From Runella zeae DSM 19591 (GTDB taxonomy: Bacteria; Bacteroidota; Bacteroidia; Cytophagales; Spirosomataceae), in the NCBI RefSeq assembly GCF_000423565.1, contig NZ_AUIF01000031.1, positions 1 through 64,000 on the forward strand: DNA of 64,000 bases, written 5' to 3'. Positions 46,701 to 54,987 of this stretch are shown here, in pieces. Position 1 is the first letter of the stretch, and each line of letters starts with the position of its first letter. Made by a program: the position numbers and the translations under genes. Below the pieces are notes generated by a model. The model was not told the DNA's origin. It saw only the letters and a list, made by a program, of their open reading frames with translations, and searched no databases.

Positions 46701-46899
46701 GTACTACTTGGGTCTCGATTTCTTCGGGTGCAAGGCCGTTTGATTCCAAAAAAATGGTGACTCGGGTACGATTCAAGTCGGGCAGGACGTCGATCGGAAT
46801 ACGCAGTGCCATGTAAGTACCAGCAACCAGTAAAATGGCCGCTGCCGCCAACACAATCGGCCGATTGTGCAGCGAAAATCGAATGATTTTATCAAGCAT
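43744..46899 (-). CDS. czcA: CzcA/CusA-type heavy-metal RND pump
   Basis: 1051 residues with the heavy-metal RND pattern: N-terminal helix, porter domain, and a helix-4 motif [18 protein letters not shown] with both acidic residues of the proton relay kept. The HME family is recognised by the conserved length and by [29 protein letters not shown] and [26 protein letters not shown]. The pump should export divalent metals (Zn, Cd, Co) or Cu+ from the periplasm or cytoplasm; which is not decidable by eye. It ends the czcCBA operon, starting 46 bp after the adaptor gene. Confidence 0.92.
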   Translation of the reverse strand: [1051 protein letters not shown]

Positions 46900-46945
46900 T
46901 TTTATATTTTCTGATAAGAAACTTTTGAAATAAACGGGCCTTTTC

Positions 46946-48700
46946 TCATTGATTTAAGAAAATCATTTTCAACTGATACGCAGACGATACTACCACTTTT
47001 TCTCCTGAATCTAGTCCATGTAAAATGGTCGTAGCGGTTCCGTTGTTGTGCCCTGTAGCCACATACGCCACCCGAAAACGTTCGGGTGCTTCTTTGATAA
47101 AAACACAGGGTTTTCCATTGATTTGATTGAGTGCTGCATTGGGCAAGGCCAAGGTTTTTGAGTCTTGCTTGGCCTGTACTCTCACCGTGACGTATTCTCC
47201 AATTTTGAAATCACCGTCGGGGTTTTCTACCTCAAACAACACCTTCTGTGATTGGTTGGCATTGACCATTTGCGCCGACGAAAGCAAACGCACTCTGCTA
47301 GTCTGGTGTTTATCAAAATCTCGTTGGCATACCACTTCAAAGCCGGCACTAGCGCGAATCTTTTCGGCGTCTTGTTCAAACACCTGCGCTTCTACGTATA
47401 CTTTACTGAGATTGGTAACGGTAAAGAGCGTTTCGCCCAAGCCTACGGTAGAGCCGATAGCCACCACGAAAGGAGCCAACACGCCCGTAATGGGAGCAGT
47501 AAGGGCAATTAAGCGGCTGTTGCCTTTTCCACTTTGAGCGATGTTGTTGAAAACCTTGAGGTTTTCTTGGGCTTTTTTTAGCCTTGCTTCGGCTTCTGCC
47601 ACTTCTCTTTTGGCCGCGATGTCCTCGATTTTTTTCAAGCGATCGTACTCTTTTTGAGCTACCGAAAGTTCCGCTTCAAGGTTGTTGCGCTCGGCTTGCA
47701 AGCTTACTTGCGTACTAGCATCGATATTTTGTTCTAAAACCGCCAAAGTCTGCCCCTTACTGACGCGCTGCCCTACACGCGCATTGAGCGACACAATCCG
47801 CCCCACCTGCGGTGTTTGCACCACAGCCATACCTGTCGAGGCCGGAATCACCGTTCCGTAGAGCTGCGTTGTCTCGCGGAAATCGCCCGTTTCTACCTTA
47901 GCCGTCAAAACCTCAAACAAAAACTGTGTTTCTTTAGGAACTTCAAACTCATCGGTCATTACAGCACTGGTTTTATTGCCTTCTCCTCCGTGGTCGTGGC
48001 CATCGTCTTGGGCTTGGCTAGGCTGATAACGCGCCGTAGGCAATAGCAACCCACTTACCCATAAAATCATCAAGAGTTTTTTGTGGCGAATCCGCATCAA
48101 AAAAAACATCAATACCATTCCTACAATCAACCCACCTATTGCCAATACATAGGGATTTTGATACCAAGCTTTTACTACATCCGCTTCTCCATGCACGTGC
48201 TCGGATTCATCATGCCCTACCAATACCTCTTTTAACAGTATCACATCAGGGCCATTGATTGCCTCTATTTTGACCGTTAGCACAAATTTCCGCTCTCTGC
48301 TAAACCTCGACGTAATTTCGTATATCCCTGCTTCTTTGGGCTTTACCTCAAAAGTAGCCTTCGAATCCAACGAAGCCGTAATAGCAATTTTGGCATTACT
48401 AATGGCCCGATTAGTGAGCGGGTCAGCCACATAAAGCGTCAGTTTCCCGTCTTCATTGGCATGTAGATGTTCATATTTTAAGACCAGCTCGTAACGCTCA
48501 GAAACGGCCTCCGACTTCTTCATTTTGATTTGTTCAGCAGCGGGTTCGTGTGCCCCGTGGTCGTGGTCATCGTGCACAGTACCATCGGCGTGTACGTGCT
48601 GCGCAAAAGCAAAGCCCCCTATTCCCCAAAGGGAGCATAGCAACAACAACTTTTTCAAAAAGCCCTTTTGGGGTTGGGGGCTTATTTGTATGTTTTTCAT
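46946..48700 (-). CDS. czcB: CzcB-type adaptor fused to an N-terminal His-rich/Ig-like region
   Basis: 584 residues, far longer than a usual CzcB (about 380-420). Residues 1-34 are a signal peptide, then HVHADGTVHDDHDHGAHE, then an immunoglobulin-like region (YELVLKYEHLHANEDGKLTLYVADPLTNRAI, about 70-160), an additional His patch (GHDESEHVHGE), a transmembrane pair (about 185-225), a third His patch (DDGHDHGGEG), and finally the adaptor (MTDEFEVPKETQF to QLKMIFLNQ) with barrel-sandwich hybrid and coiled coil. The result is a metal-binding front end joined to the membrane fusion protein. It overlaps czcC by 4 bp (ATGA). Confidence 0.88.
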   Translation of the reverse strand: MKNIQISPQPQKGFLKKLLLLCSLWGIGGFAFAQHVHADGTVHDDHDHGAHEPAAEQIKMKKSEAVSERYELVLKYEHLHANEDGKLTLYVADPLTNRAISNAKIAITASLDSKATFEVKPKEAGIYEITSRFSRERKFVLTVKIEAINGPDVILLKEVLVGHDESEHVHGEADVVKAWYQNPYVLAIGGLIVGMVLMFFLMRIRHKKLLMILWVSGLLLPTARYQPSQAQDDGHDHGGEGNKTSAVMTDEFEVPKETQFLFEVLTAKVETGDFRETTQLYGTVIPASTGMAVVQTPQVGRIVSLNARVGQRVSKGQTLAVLEQNIDASTQVSLQAERNNLEAELSVAQKEYDRLKKIEDIAAKREVAEAEARLKKAQENLKVFNNIAQSGKGNSRLIALTAPITGVLAPFVVAIGSTVGLGETLFTVTNLSKVYVEAQVFEQDAEKIRASAGFEVVCQRDFDKHQTSRVRLLSSAQMVNANQSQKVLFEVENPDGDFKIGEYVTVRVQAKQDSKTLALPNAALNQINGKPCVFIKEAPERFRVAYVATGHNNGTATTILHGLDSGEKVVVSSAYQLKMIFLNQ

Positions 48701-49887
48701 AGATTTCCTGTTAAATAATTGACCGTCAGTAGAGTTTGGTGATAAGAGCGCAGCGTATCCAAGTAGCGCAGTTTTATGTTATAGGCATCATTGGTAGTTC
48801 TTAGAAAACCTATGTAATCCGTCTGCCCACTCTCAAATAAGCGACGAGCCGTCGAAATCAATTCTTCTGCCTGCCCAATCGCCACGGCCTGAAAATAATT
48901 GAGTGTATTTCGATAGCGAATCAATTCGCCTTCGGCGGCTTGTAAATCGGTAGCAAGTGATACTTTTTGGGCTTCGGTACGCTGTTTGGCTATTTCGTAG
49001 CCTGTTTGGGCAGCCGAGATGCGGCTTTTGTACTGCCCCGCCCACAGCGGAATACTCACGCCTGCACGCCAGCGCAACCCCAAGTTGCTCTCTCTCGTAC
49101 CTTGGTTATAATACCCCACCATAAAACCCGGCAGTGCATTGGCTCGCTCCACCTCAATGGTTTTTTGATTGATTACTTCCACTTGTTCAGCCGCTTTGAT
49201 AATTGGATTTTGGGTAAAATCACTAGACAAAGAGGCAGTCATTGGAATGCTAGCCAATGGCGAAACCCTAAATTCTGTCGCCCCACCTTCTGCCTTAGTA
49301 TTTCCGTGCATCAAAACTGCCAACTGAGCTTTGGCGGTCGTTAGTTGTTGAGTAGCTTCGGTCAGCGCATTGCGTACTTCAGCGGCTTGCATTTCGGCAA
49401 AAGTCAAAGCTAGTTTGTCGATAGTTCCTGCCTCAAATTGACGCTTGGCGGCCAGCCTTATCTGGTCGTAAACACTATCTTGGGCGGCGATTTGCGCTCG
49501 ATTCGCTTGCGCCGCCTGAATCATCAAATAAATCGACTTTACCCGCCATTTGAGGTCGTTTTGGGTAATAGCCTGTTCTTTTTGAGCTAAGCCGATTTGT
49601 TGACTTTGAAGCTGTGCTTGATGTTTATAAACTGTTGGAAACCTTAGCGTTTGTTGTAAACCCAAAGTATAGAAATCGCCCGTAGGGCTGTCGAAAGTCA
49701 CATCAGGATTGGGAATATTGCGCGCCGAGCGAACCAATTGTTCATTTTGATGAACATTCAAAGCCCCTGCTTTGAGGGCGGGACTATTTTTGAGGGCAGT
49801 TTCTACAGCTTCAGTTTCGGTAAGAAGCTGCTGTGCATGAGCCGATAAGCAGCTCAATAGCACGCCCATGAAAAGGATTTTTTTCAT
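48697..49887 (-). CDS. czcC: CzcC-type TolC-family outer-membrane protein
   Basis: 396 residues: signal peptide MKKILFMGVLLSCLSAHA, then two OEP repeats (LTETEAVETALKNSPALKAGALNVHQNEQLV; NPIIKAAEQVEVINQKTIEVERANALPGFMVGYYNQG) joined by coiled-coil segments. This is the outer-membrane duct of the heavy-metal pump. It is first of the three pump genes, after a small His-rich protein gene, and overlaps the adaptor gene by 4 bp. Confidence 0.9.
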   Translation of the reverse strand: MKKILFMGVLLSCLSAHAQQLLTETEAVETALKNSPALKAGALNVHQNEQLVRSARNIPNPDVTFDSPTGDFYTLGLQQTLRFPTVYKHQAQLQSQQIGLAQKEQAITQNDLKWRVKSIYLMIQAAQANRAQIAAQDSVYDQIRLAAKRQFEAGTIDKLALTFAEMQAAEVRNALTEATQQLTTAKAQLAVLMHGNTKAEGGATEFRVSPLASIPMTASLSSDFTQNPIIKAAEQVEVINQKTIEVERANALPGFMVGYYNQGTRESNLGLRWRAGVSIPLWAGQYKSRISAAQTGYEIAKQRTEAQKVSLATDLQAAEGELIRYRNTLNYFQAVAIGQAEELISTARRLFESGQTDYIGFLRTTNDAYNIKLRYLDTLRSYHQTLLTVNYLTGNL

Positions 49888-49972
49888 AGCAACATTGAAA
49901 TGAAAGGAAATGATAAGTCATAGCAGACAGCAAGCTTCTGCGGTCTGTATCAATTGCCGTGATTTCAATGGT

Positions 49973-50407
49973 CTAAATCAAAAATACCTGTACCCAAGCT
50001 AGAAGCTGCCGCCCCGACGGTCGTGGAGAGGAAGGAGGTTCAAGAGGAGATACTACTGTAGTGAGAGTAGCTCTTAAAGCTAGTTTTAAAAAAGTGTATT
50101 GAGACGTCAAAAAACCAATCCAAGGAGCCGAAAACTCGGGTTGGTTTTTGGCGATAGTTTCTGCATGAATAGAAACAAACTGCACATCAGCCGTTTCGTG
50201 TTCATTGTGAGCATAGCCTTCTTCCGTTTGATGTTCATGCTCTTCATCTTCATGCTCACAAGCCTGACTTTGGGTATTTACTAAAAGATGCAAATGCCGC
50301 CCGTGCTGCTCACATGTATGCGTCAACGAGCCATACCCCCTACCAATCACCAATAGAAAAGTAGCGAGCAAGAGTGTAAGAGACCGTTGAAAATACTTTT
50401 TGAGCAT
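49973..50407 (-). CDS. Small His-rich protein heading the czc operon (HYC_CC_PP-like)
   Basis: About 144 residues from the ATG at 50405-50407 (MLKKYFQRSLTLLLATFLLVIGRG); a reading from 50428 adds seven. After a signal or anchor helix it has THTCEQHGRHLHL, the acidic/His stretch CEHEDEEHEHQTEEGYAHNEHET, and a C-terminal PPSSPRPSGRQLLAWVQVFLI. The Cys/His pattern and the end resemble the HYC_CC_PP family that accompanies metal pumps in Bacteroidota, though the first motif deviates. It is probably a periplasmic metal-binding chaperone or sensor for the pump. It lies 86 bp before czcC. Confidence 0.6.
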   Translation of the reverse strand: MLKKYFQRSLTLLLATFLLVIGRGYGSLTHTCEQHGRHLHLLVNTQSQACEHEDEEHEHQTEEGYAHNEHETADVQFVSIHAETIAKNQPEFSAPWIGFLTSQYTFLKLALRATLTTVVSPLEPPSSPRPSGRQLLAWVQVFLI

Positions 50408-50499
50408 CACTTTTATCAGAATGCCCAAAGATATGATAAAAACCTGTGCAACAGGGTTTCAGGAAAGTTTTTTGTGTCTTACCCTAAATTTCATAAAAA

Positions 50500-50547
50500 G
50501 AAAACCTCCCGTTTAGCCTCTTACAAGGCTAAATTCGGAAGGTTTTT
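50500..50547. terminator. Hairpin upstream of the czc operon
   Basis: AAAACCTCCCGTTTAGCC and GGCTAAATTCGGAAGGTTTTTT pair with one or two mismatches around TCTTACAA and end in a T-run on the plus strand. It lies between the divergent czc and Gfo/Idh/MocA genes, so it may be a leader structure or an old terminator rather than the end of an identified gene. Confidence 0.4.
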
Positions 50548-50578
50548 TAGGGATAAACCAAAAATAATCTTAGCTATG

Positions 50579-50614
50579 GATTTAAGCTTTACTCGTTTTG
50601 ATAAAGCTTAAATC
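50579..50614 (-). terminator. Hairpin after the Gfo/Idh/MocA gene
   Basis: GATTTAAGCTTTA (50579-50591) and TAAAGCTTAAATC (50602-50614) are perfect 13-bp arms around a 10-base loop. It lies 11 bp past the stop codon on the minus strand. No strong T-run follows, so the terminator call is tentative. Confidence 0.5.
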
Positions 50615-50625
50615 AGCTATAGAGC

Positions 50626-52029
50626 TTATACTTTATAATAATCTTCCCATCCTTTACGCGGAGGCAATCCCGTCAGCAATGCATTGGCAAAAGCATTGTT
50701 GGTGATGGTCTTGGTATTACGGTCAAAGAGCAGTTTGGTATTCATCCGTTGGGCAAGAACGCCTAGCGAAAACACCTGACACAATGGCCCCGCAATTTCG
50801 AACGGCGAGCGTGTTTTTTCTTCACCTTGACATGCCAACAAGAAGTTTTTGAAGTGATTCGAAGGGCTTTGAGGCACTACAGGAAGTTTAGATTGCATTT
50901 CCAACGCTTTTTCTTTGGGGATAATACTCAAAGTACTTCCGTGAGAACCGCCTTTAAAAATAAGATCTTTTGAATAAATAATCTTACCCGGATTCAATTT
51001 GGCCTCTTTTACTTTTTGACCCGCTGCCACCGGAATATTAGGATCTAACTCCGACAAACCATAGCCGTCTGGCAATGGAGGCTGATTGTTAACGCCATCA
51101 TACCAAGTAACATCCACCGCCGGCATTCCTTTTCGCTCAGGAAAACGGAACAACAAAGTAGAAGACATCGGGAAAAAATAATCATTATGTCCTTCCAATT
51201 TGAGCGCGTTGACTTCGGTAGGCAAGCCTAAATCGAGGAATTGATGCGCGGTATCCAAAATATGCGCACCCCAGTCACCGAGCGCCCCCATTCCAAAATC
51301 ATACCAGCAGCGCCAGTTGCCGTAGTGGTATTTTTCGTTGAAATCATGATACATGGTATTCATGTGCCAAGTATTCCAATCTAAGGTAGCAGGAATGGGC
51401 TGCGCTTCGGGGTATCTGCTGATGTTGGTATCCCAGCCGTGCCATCTACGCGCCGAGTTCATGTGAGCGGTGATTTTGGTCACATCTTTGATGATACCCG
51501 CTTCTTTCCACGCTTTAAACTGGAAATAGTTGGCCTCAGAGTGACCTTGATTTCCCATTTGGGTCACCACTTTCGGGTATTTTTTGGCCGCTTTCATCAT
51601 CAATTCTGACTCATGAAAAGTACGCGCCATTGGTTTTTCGACATAGACGTGTTTGCCTAATGCCATCGCGTGCATAGCCACTACGAAGTGCGCAAAATCA
51701 GGAATCCCGATGGATACCGCCTCAATTTGGTTGCCCATGCTGTCAAACATCTTCCGAAAATCTTGGAATTGTTTTGCATTGGGAAATTTGGCCGCGATCT
51801 CCTGCGTATGCTTTGCGCCCATATCAATATCGCACAAAGCGACAATTTCGGCCAAGCCGGTTTTGTCCAACTCCTTGATAATCTCCCCTCCCCGAAATCC
51901 AATACCGATACAAGCCAATTTTACTTTTTCGGCTTTTTTGTTGGTAATAATCCCCGGACTAAGTTGCGAAAACGCGAGCCCTGTGCCCGCTATACCGGTT
52001 TTTTTTATAAAATCCCTTCTGGTTGCCAT
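50626..52029 (-). CDS. Gfo/Idh/MocA-family oxidoreductase, Tat-exported
   Basis: 467 residues. The start has a twin-arginine signal (MATRRDFIKKTGIAGTGLAFSQLSPG), so it is probably exported folded with its cofactor. A Rossmann domain follows (KLACIGIGFRGGEIIKEL, about 36-53, then VEKPMARTFHES) and a C-terminal alpha/beta domain with EGHNDYFFP and WYDGV. Such proteins oxidise or isomerise sugars with bound NAD(P). It is followed by a DUF1080 gene 14 bp upstream in transcription order, a very common pair in this phylum for periplasmic sugar breakdown. Confidence 0.9.
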   Translation of the reverse strand: MATRRDFIKKTGIAGTGLAFSQLSPGIITNKKAEKVKLACIGIGFRGGEIIKELDKTGLAEIVALCDIDMGAKHTQEIAAKFPNAKQFQDFRKMFDSMGNQIEAVSIGIPDFAHFVVAMHAMALGKHVYVEKPMARTFHESELMMKAAKKYPKVVTQMGNQGHSEANYFQFKAWKEAGIIKDVTKITAHMNSARRWHGWDTNISRYPEAQPIPATLDWNTWHMNTMYHDFNEKYHYGNWRCWYDFGMGALGDWGAHILDTAHQFLDLGLPTEVNALKLEGHNDYFFPMSSTLLFRFPERKGMPAVDVTWYDGVNNQPPLPDGYGLSELDPNIPVAAGQKVKEAKLNPGKIIYSKDLIFKGGSHGSTLSIIPKEKALEMQSKLPVVPQSPSNHFKNFLLACQGEEKTRSPFEIAGPLCQVFSLGVLAQRMNTKLLFDRNTKTITNNAFANALLTGLPPRKGWEDYYKV

Positions 52030-52043
52030 AGTATAGGTATTTG

Positions 52044-52739
52044 TTATTTTGCTAATATTTTGAGGTTTTTAAACCAAACTTCGTCTCCGTGGTCTTGCAA
52101 TAAAATAGGGGCTTCGGTCGCATTGCCAAAGTCAGCGTATTTTTTGTATTTGCTGTAATTGACCAAAGCGCGCCACATCTGAGTATTACGCTCATATTCC
52201 ACAATTTTGACGCCATTGAGCCAATGCTCCACGTGATTGTTGTTGACTACAACCATTGCGGTATTGAACTCACCATTTTTATAAGGCTTATTGGGAGCCG
52301 CCGCAATCAAATCATAGAGGGAGCCCAAAGTGCGATTGCCTTCTACTCCAGCTTTGGCATCGGGGTGTTTTTCGTCGTCAAGTACCTGAAACTCACACCC
52401 AATACCTGATGGACTTACAAAGTACTTAATACCGCTATTTGCGCCTTCAGTCAGTTTGAAATCTACTTTCAAAACGAAGTTTTTGTATTTAGTGGTCGTA
52501 ATGATATCTCCACCACGCGCACTTTTCAGGACTTTCAGCACGCCTCCATCCACACTCCAACCTGTAGCGGGAAAATTATCACCTTTGGTGCTTTTCCAGC
52601 CGTTGCTGGTTTTGCCGTCCCAGAGGAGTTTCCATCCTTCGGCTTTTTCTTTTTTAGACAAAGTGTTATCACCTTCGGTCTGAGCCTGAGCCACTGACAC
52701 CAAAAACGATAAAGACACTAATAAAAAGTTAATTTTCAT
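52044..52739 (-). CDS. DUF1080 (3-keto-glycoside hydrolase-like) secreted protein
   Basis: 231 residues: signal peptide [19 protein letters not shown], then the DUF1080 concanavalin-like fold ([94 protein letters not shown]). Members act on 3-keto-sugar derivatives and fit the neighbouring oxidoreductase. It is transcribed first, 14 bp before the Gfo/Idh/MocA gene. The glycan substrate is unknown. Confidence 0.9.
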   Translation of the reverse strand: MKINFLLVSLSFLVSVAQAQTEGDNTLSKKEKAEGWKLLWDGKTSNGWKSTKGDNFPATGWSVDGGVLKVLKSARGGDIITTTKYKNFVLKVDFKLTEGANSGIKYFVSPSGIGCEFQVLDDEKHPDAKAGVEGNRTLGSLYDLIAAAPNKPYKNGEFNTAMVVVNNNHVEHWLNGVKIVEYERNTQMWRALVNYSKYKKYADFGNATEAPILLQDHGDEVWFKNLKILAK

Positions 52740-52883
52740 AAAGTATATCGAATTAGCATTGAATTTGGTTTGCTGCTTGAGGGGTCTTACTAAGGCAATG
52801 CGCCTTTGAGACTACTTCATAAGAAGTCTAATAGGTGCATTTCTTACCCAAATATACCGTGAGAAATCTTAATTAATCTGTTG

Positions 52884-53642
52884 TTATACCTTATCCAAAG
52901 CCATAATTTGCGACTTATACGCTTCCGGCAAAATCACGTCTTTGAGATAATTTTCGGCTTTTAGCAAACGTAAAAATTGATAGCCCCTCACAACGGGCGC
53001 AAACAAAGGTACCTTACCCAGCCCTAGAAGTGCATTCACCTTGGGAGGCACTACCAAAATCTGGGCCTGCTTAAGTATCAAAAACCGAAGCAATCCTAGA
53101 TGCTTTTTGTATTGTTGATAAAGGTCGGTAGTAAAATGACTTGCTAATAAATTTTCTTGAAGATGCTGCGCGCGCATTTGCTCCCAACTTTCAAAGTGGG
53201 TGGGCAATCCTCTGATTCCCATTCTAGCCCCTACCCTATAAAATACCTCAAAGACTTCTTCTTTTTCTTGAGCAGTTAGTTTTTGTTCTAGCAATTCATA
53301 CGACCTGATGGAATAATCTATCAGCATAAAAAGAACATCACGATAAGCCCAATCGGGAATTTGAGCAGCGCGACTTTGCTCGACGGCCTGATGGATAGAG
53401 GCGATTTTGTCAATGGCAGCAAGGGCCTGGTGATATTCTGAAAAAACAATTTGACGGGCATAAGCCACCGTCGAAAACAAACGTCCTAGAGGGTCGGAAG
53501 GTAGCTTACCCGTAAAATACAACCAATCGACGGCTTTATTGAGGGCAAATTCGGCAGAAGCACCCGCAAAAATAAACAGAATGGTATCGGATTTTCCCCA
53601 GATTTTTCTTACAACAGAATCAGGAGCTACAAAGTATTCCAT
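52884..53642 (-). CDS. MpaB-like oxygenase family protein (DUF2236)
   Basis: 252 residues with the order typical of DUF2236/MpaB-like proteins: an N-terminal segment VVRKIWGKSDTILFIFAGASAEFALNKAVDWL, DPLGRLFSTVAYARQIVFS, DWAYRDVLFMLIDYSIRSYELLEQ and a C-terminal helical part. Fungal MpaB is an integral-membrane oxygenase that cleaves a farnesyl chain; bacterial functions are unknown. The usual His residues of the family are not confirmed by eye. It overlaps the following DUF2809 gene by 16 bp. Confidence 0.75.
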   Translation of the reverse strand: MEYFVAPDSVVRKIWGKSDTILFIFAGASAEFALNKAVDWLYFTGKLPSDPLGRLFSTVAYARQIVFSEYHQALAAIDKIASIHQAVEQSRAAQIPDWAYRDVLFMLIDYSIRSYELLEQKLTAQEKEEVFEVFYRVGARMGIRGLPTHFESWEQMRAQHLQENLLASHFTTDLYQQYKKHLGLLRFLILKQAQILVVPPKVNALLGLGKVPLFAPVVRGYQFLRLLKAENYLKDVILPEAYKSQIMALDKV

Positions 53643-54016
53643 TTTGATACAATAGGTTTCAATTTCGTTTCTACAATCAACACAAACAAAGCACCTGCCG
53701 TATAAGCAATCACGTCAATCCAAGAAAAGTAGGTTCCTAGCACCACTCGCGCGATTTGCACGTCTTCTAGCCCAAGTCTTGTTACGAAATCGAGATACTG
53801 CAAGAATTCTATTAAATACGAAAACAATAAAACTCCTATCAATACAGAGAAAGAGCCAAACCCACTCACTCCCCGAACGGTAGCGTACAGTAAAATAACG
53901 ACCAGAAAATCACCTCCAATGGGCCGAACGAAGCTATCATCCACAAAGAGGGCAATCGCTATTTCGGTTATCAACAAGATAAGCGCGACGATAAGATAAG
54001 GTTTATTGAATTTCAT
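53627..54016 (-). CDS. DUF2809-like membrane protein
   Basis: About 129 residues from the ATG at 54014-54016 (MKFNKPYLIVALILLITEIA); a reading to 54073 adds an unlikely 19 residues. It has four predicted helices (about 7-26, 33-52, 58-76, 100-118) and the small-DUF pattern DDSFVRPIGGDFLVVILLYATVRGV, as in DUF2809. The function is unknown. Its end overlaps the start of the MpaB-like gene, so they probably share a transcript. Confidence 0.75.
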   Translation of the reverse strand: MKFNKPYLIVALILLITEIAIALFVDDSFVRPIGGDFLVVILLYATVRGVSGFGSFSVLIGVLLFSYLIEFLQYLDFVTRLGLEDVQIARVVLGTYFSWIDVIAYTAGALFVLIVETKLKPIVSKWNTL

Positions 54017-54186
54017 ATAAAAATTAAAAAGTACTTTTAAATACAAAGTAAAATAAAAAACAATTAGCTTCATAGGGCTTTATATATTTTTTAGGGCTCT
54101 TTCTGCCCTTTATTTTTTTATATAAGTCTTCCAACCTCTTGTGCCCTCAATTGCGTCTGTCTATCAAAATCAACCTTTCTATTTTT

Positions 54187-54864
54187 ATGAAAAACAATCT
54201 TATCGGAATCGTGGCGATAAGCGTAGTGATGGCTAGCTGTAAGTTGGACTCGACGGTACAGCCCGAAATTATCATTGACCCTATTCCTTATCAAGTCACC
54301 CGTGATAGTGTCGAAACAGGGAGCTATTTAGGAATCAATATTAACGAAAATGCCGCTGATGCCTATAGCAAAATCCAAGCCCTTCAGTCGCTCAAAGGAG
54401 TGGCGTTCTTAAACATCGTTAGTAATACCTATTCAGATTTGGGGCAGCTTCAAGAGCGCCTTCCTTTGTATGAATACATTTTGCTAGACCAAAAACAAGG
54501 AACCGATTCGGGCGTACAGATAACGATAGAAGGCCAAACCGTCAAAGCCATCTATCTCAATAGTGGTACAAAACTCAACCAATGGCCGGCCAAATTGAAA
54601 GAAAATTCATCGGTACGGATAGGCGACCACGTCAATTCACTTTACCAAAAACTGGCAAACATCAGACAATTAAGCTCCTATTCTAATAAATTTGAACGTA
54701 TTTCGCTCCTTACCAAAAACCTAGCCACCCCCTATGACCTTGGCATGACTCGCTCTCCCCAATGGTATTTTACATATCCCACGGGGCCTAAGCAAATGGA
54801 CGAAATACAACTGCATTTTAAAGAAGGAAAAGTAAGCAAAATCTACATCAACCATTATCGGTAG
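54187..54864 (+). CDS. Lipoprotein, unknown function
   Basis: 225 residues from the ATG at 54187 (MKNNLIGIVAISVVMASC), whose end VMAS-C is a good lipobox; a longer reading from 54139 would spoil the signal. The mature part has no familiar motif (NINENAADAYSKIQALQSLKGVAFLNIV; DEIQLHFKEGKVSKIYINHYR). It should sit on a membrane facing the periplasm. It is followed, after 120 bp, by the cysteine desulfurase-like gene. Confidence 0.7.
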   Translation: MKNNLIGIVAISVVMASCKLDSTVQPEIIIDPIPYQVTRDSVETGSYLGININENAADAYSKIQALQSLKGVAFLNIVSNTYSDLGQLQERLPLYEYILLDQKQGTDSGVQITIEGQTVKAIYLNSGTKLNQWPAKLKENSSVRIGDHVNSLYQKLANIRQLSSYSNKFERISLLTKNLATPYDLGMTRSPQWYFTYPTGPKQMDEIQLHFKEGKVSKIYINHYR

Positions 54865-54987
54865 TAGGCTCAAGGATAAAGGCAAAGGTTTTTTGCTAAA
54901 CAATTAGGGCAGAAATATGTGTAATGAGCAAAAAACATTAAACCAAAAGAAACTGCCATCTTTGTAGCTTAATATGTGTTGATTCAA

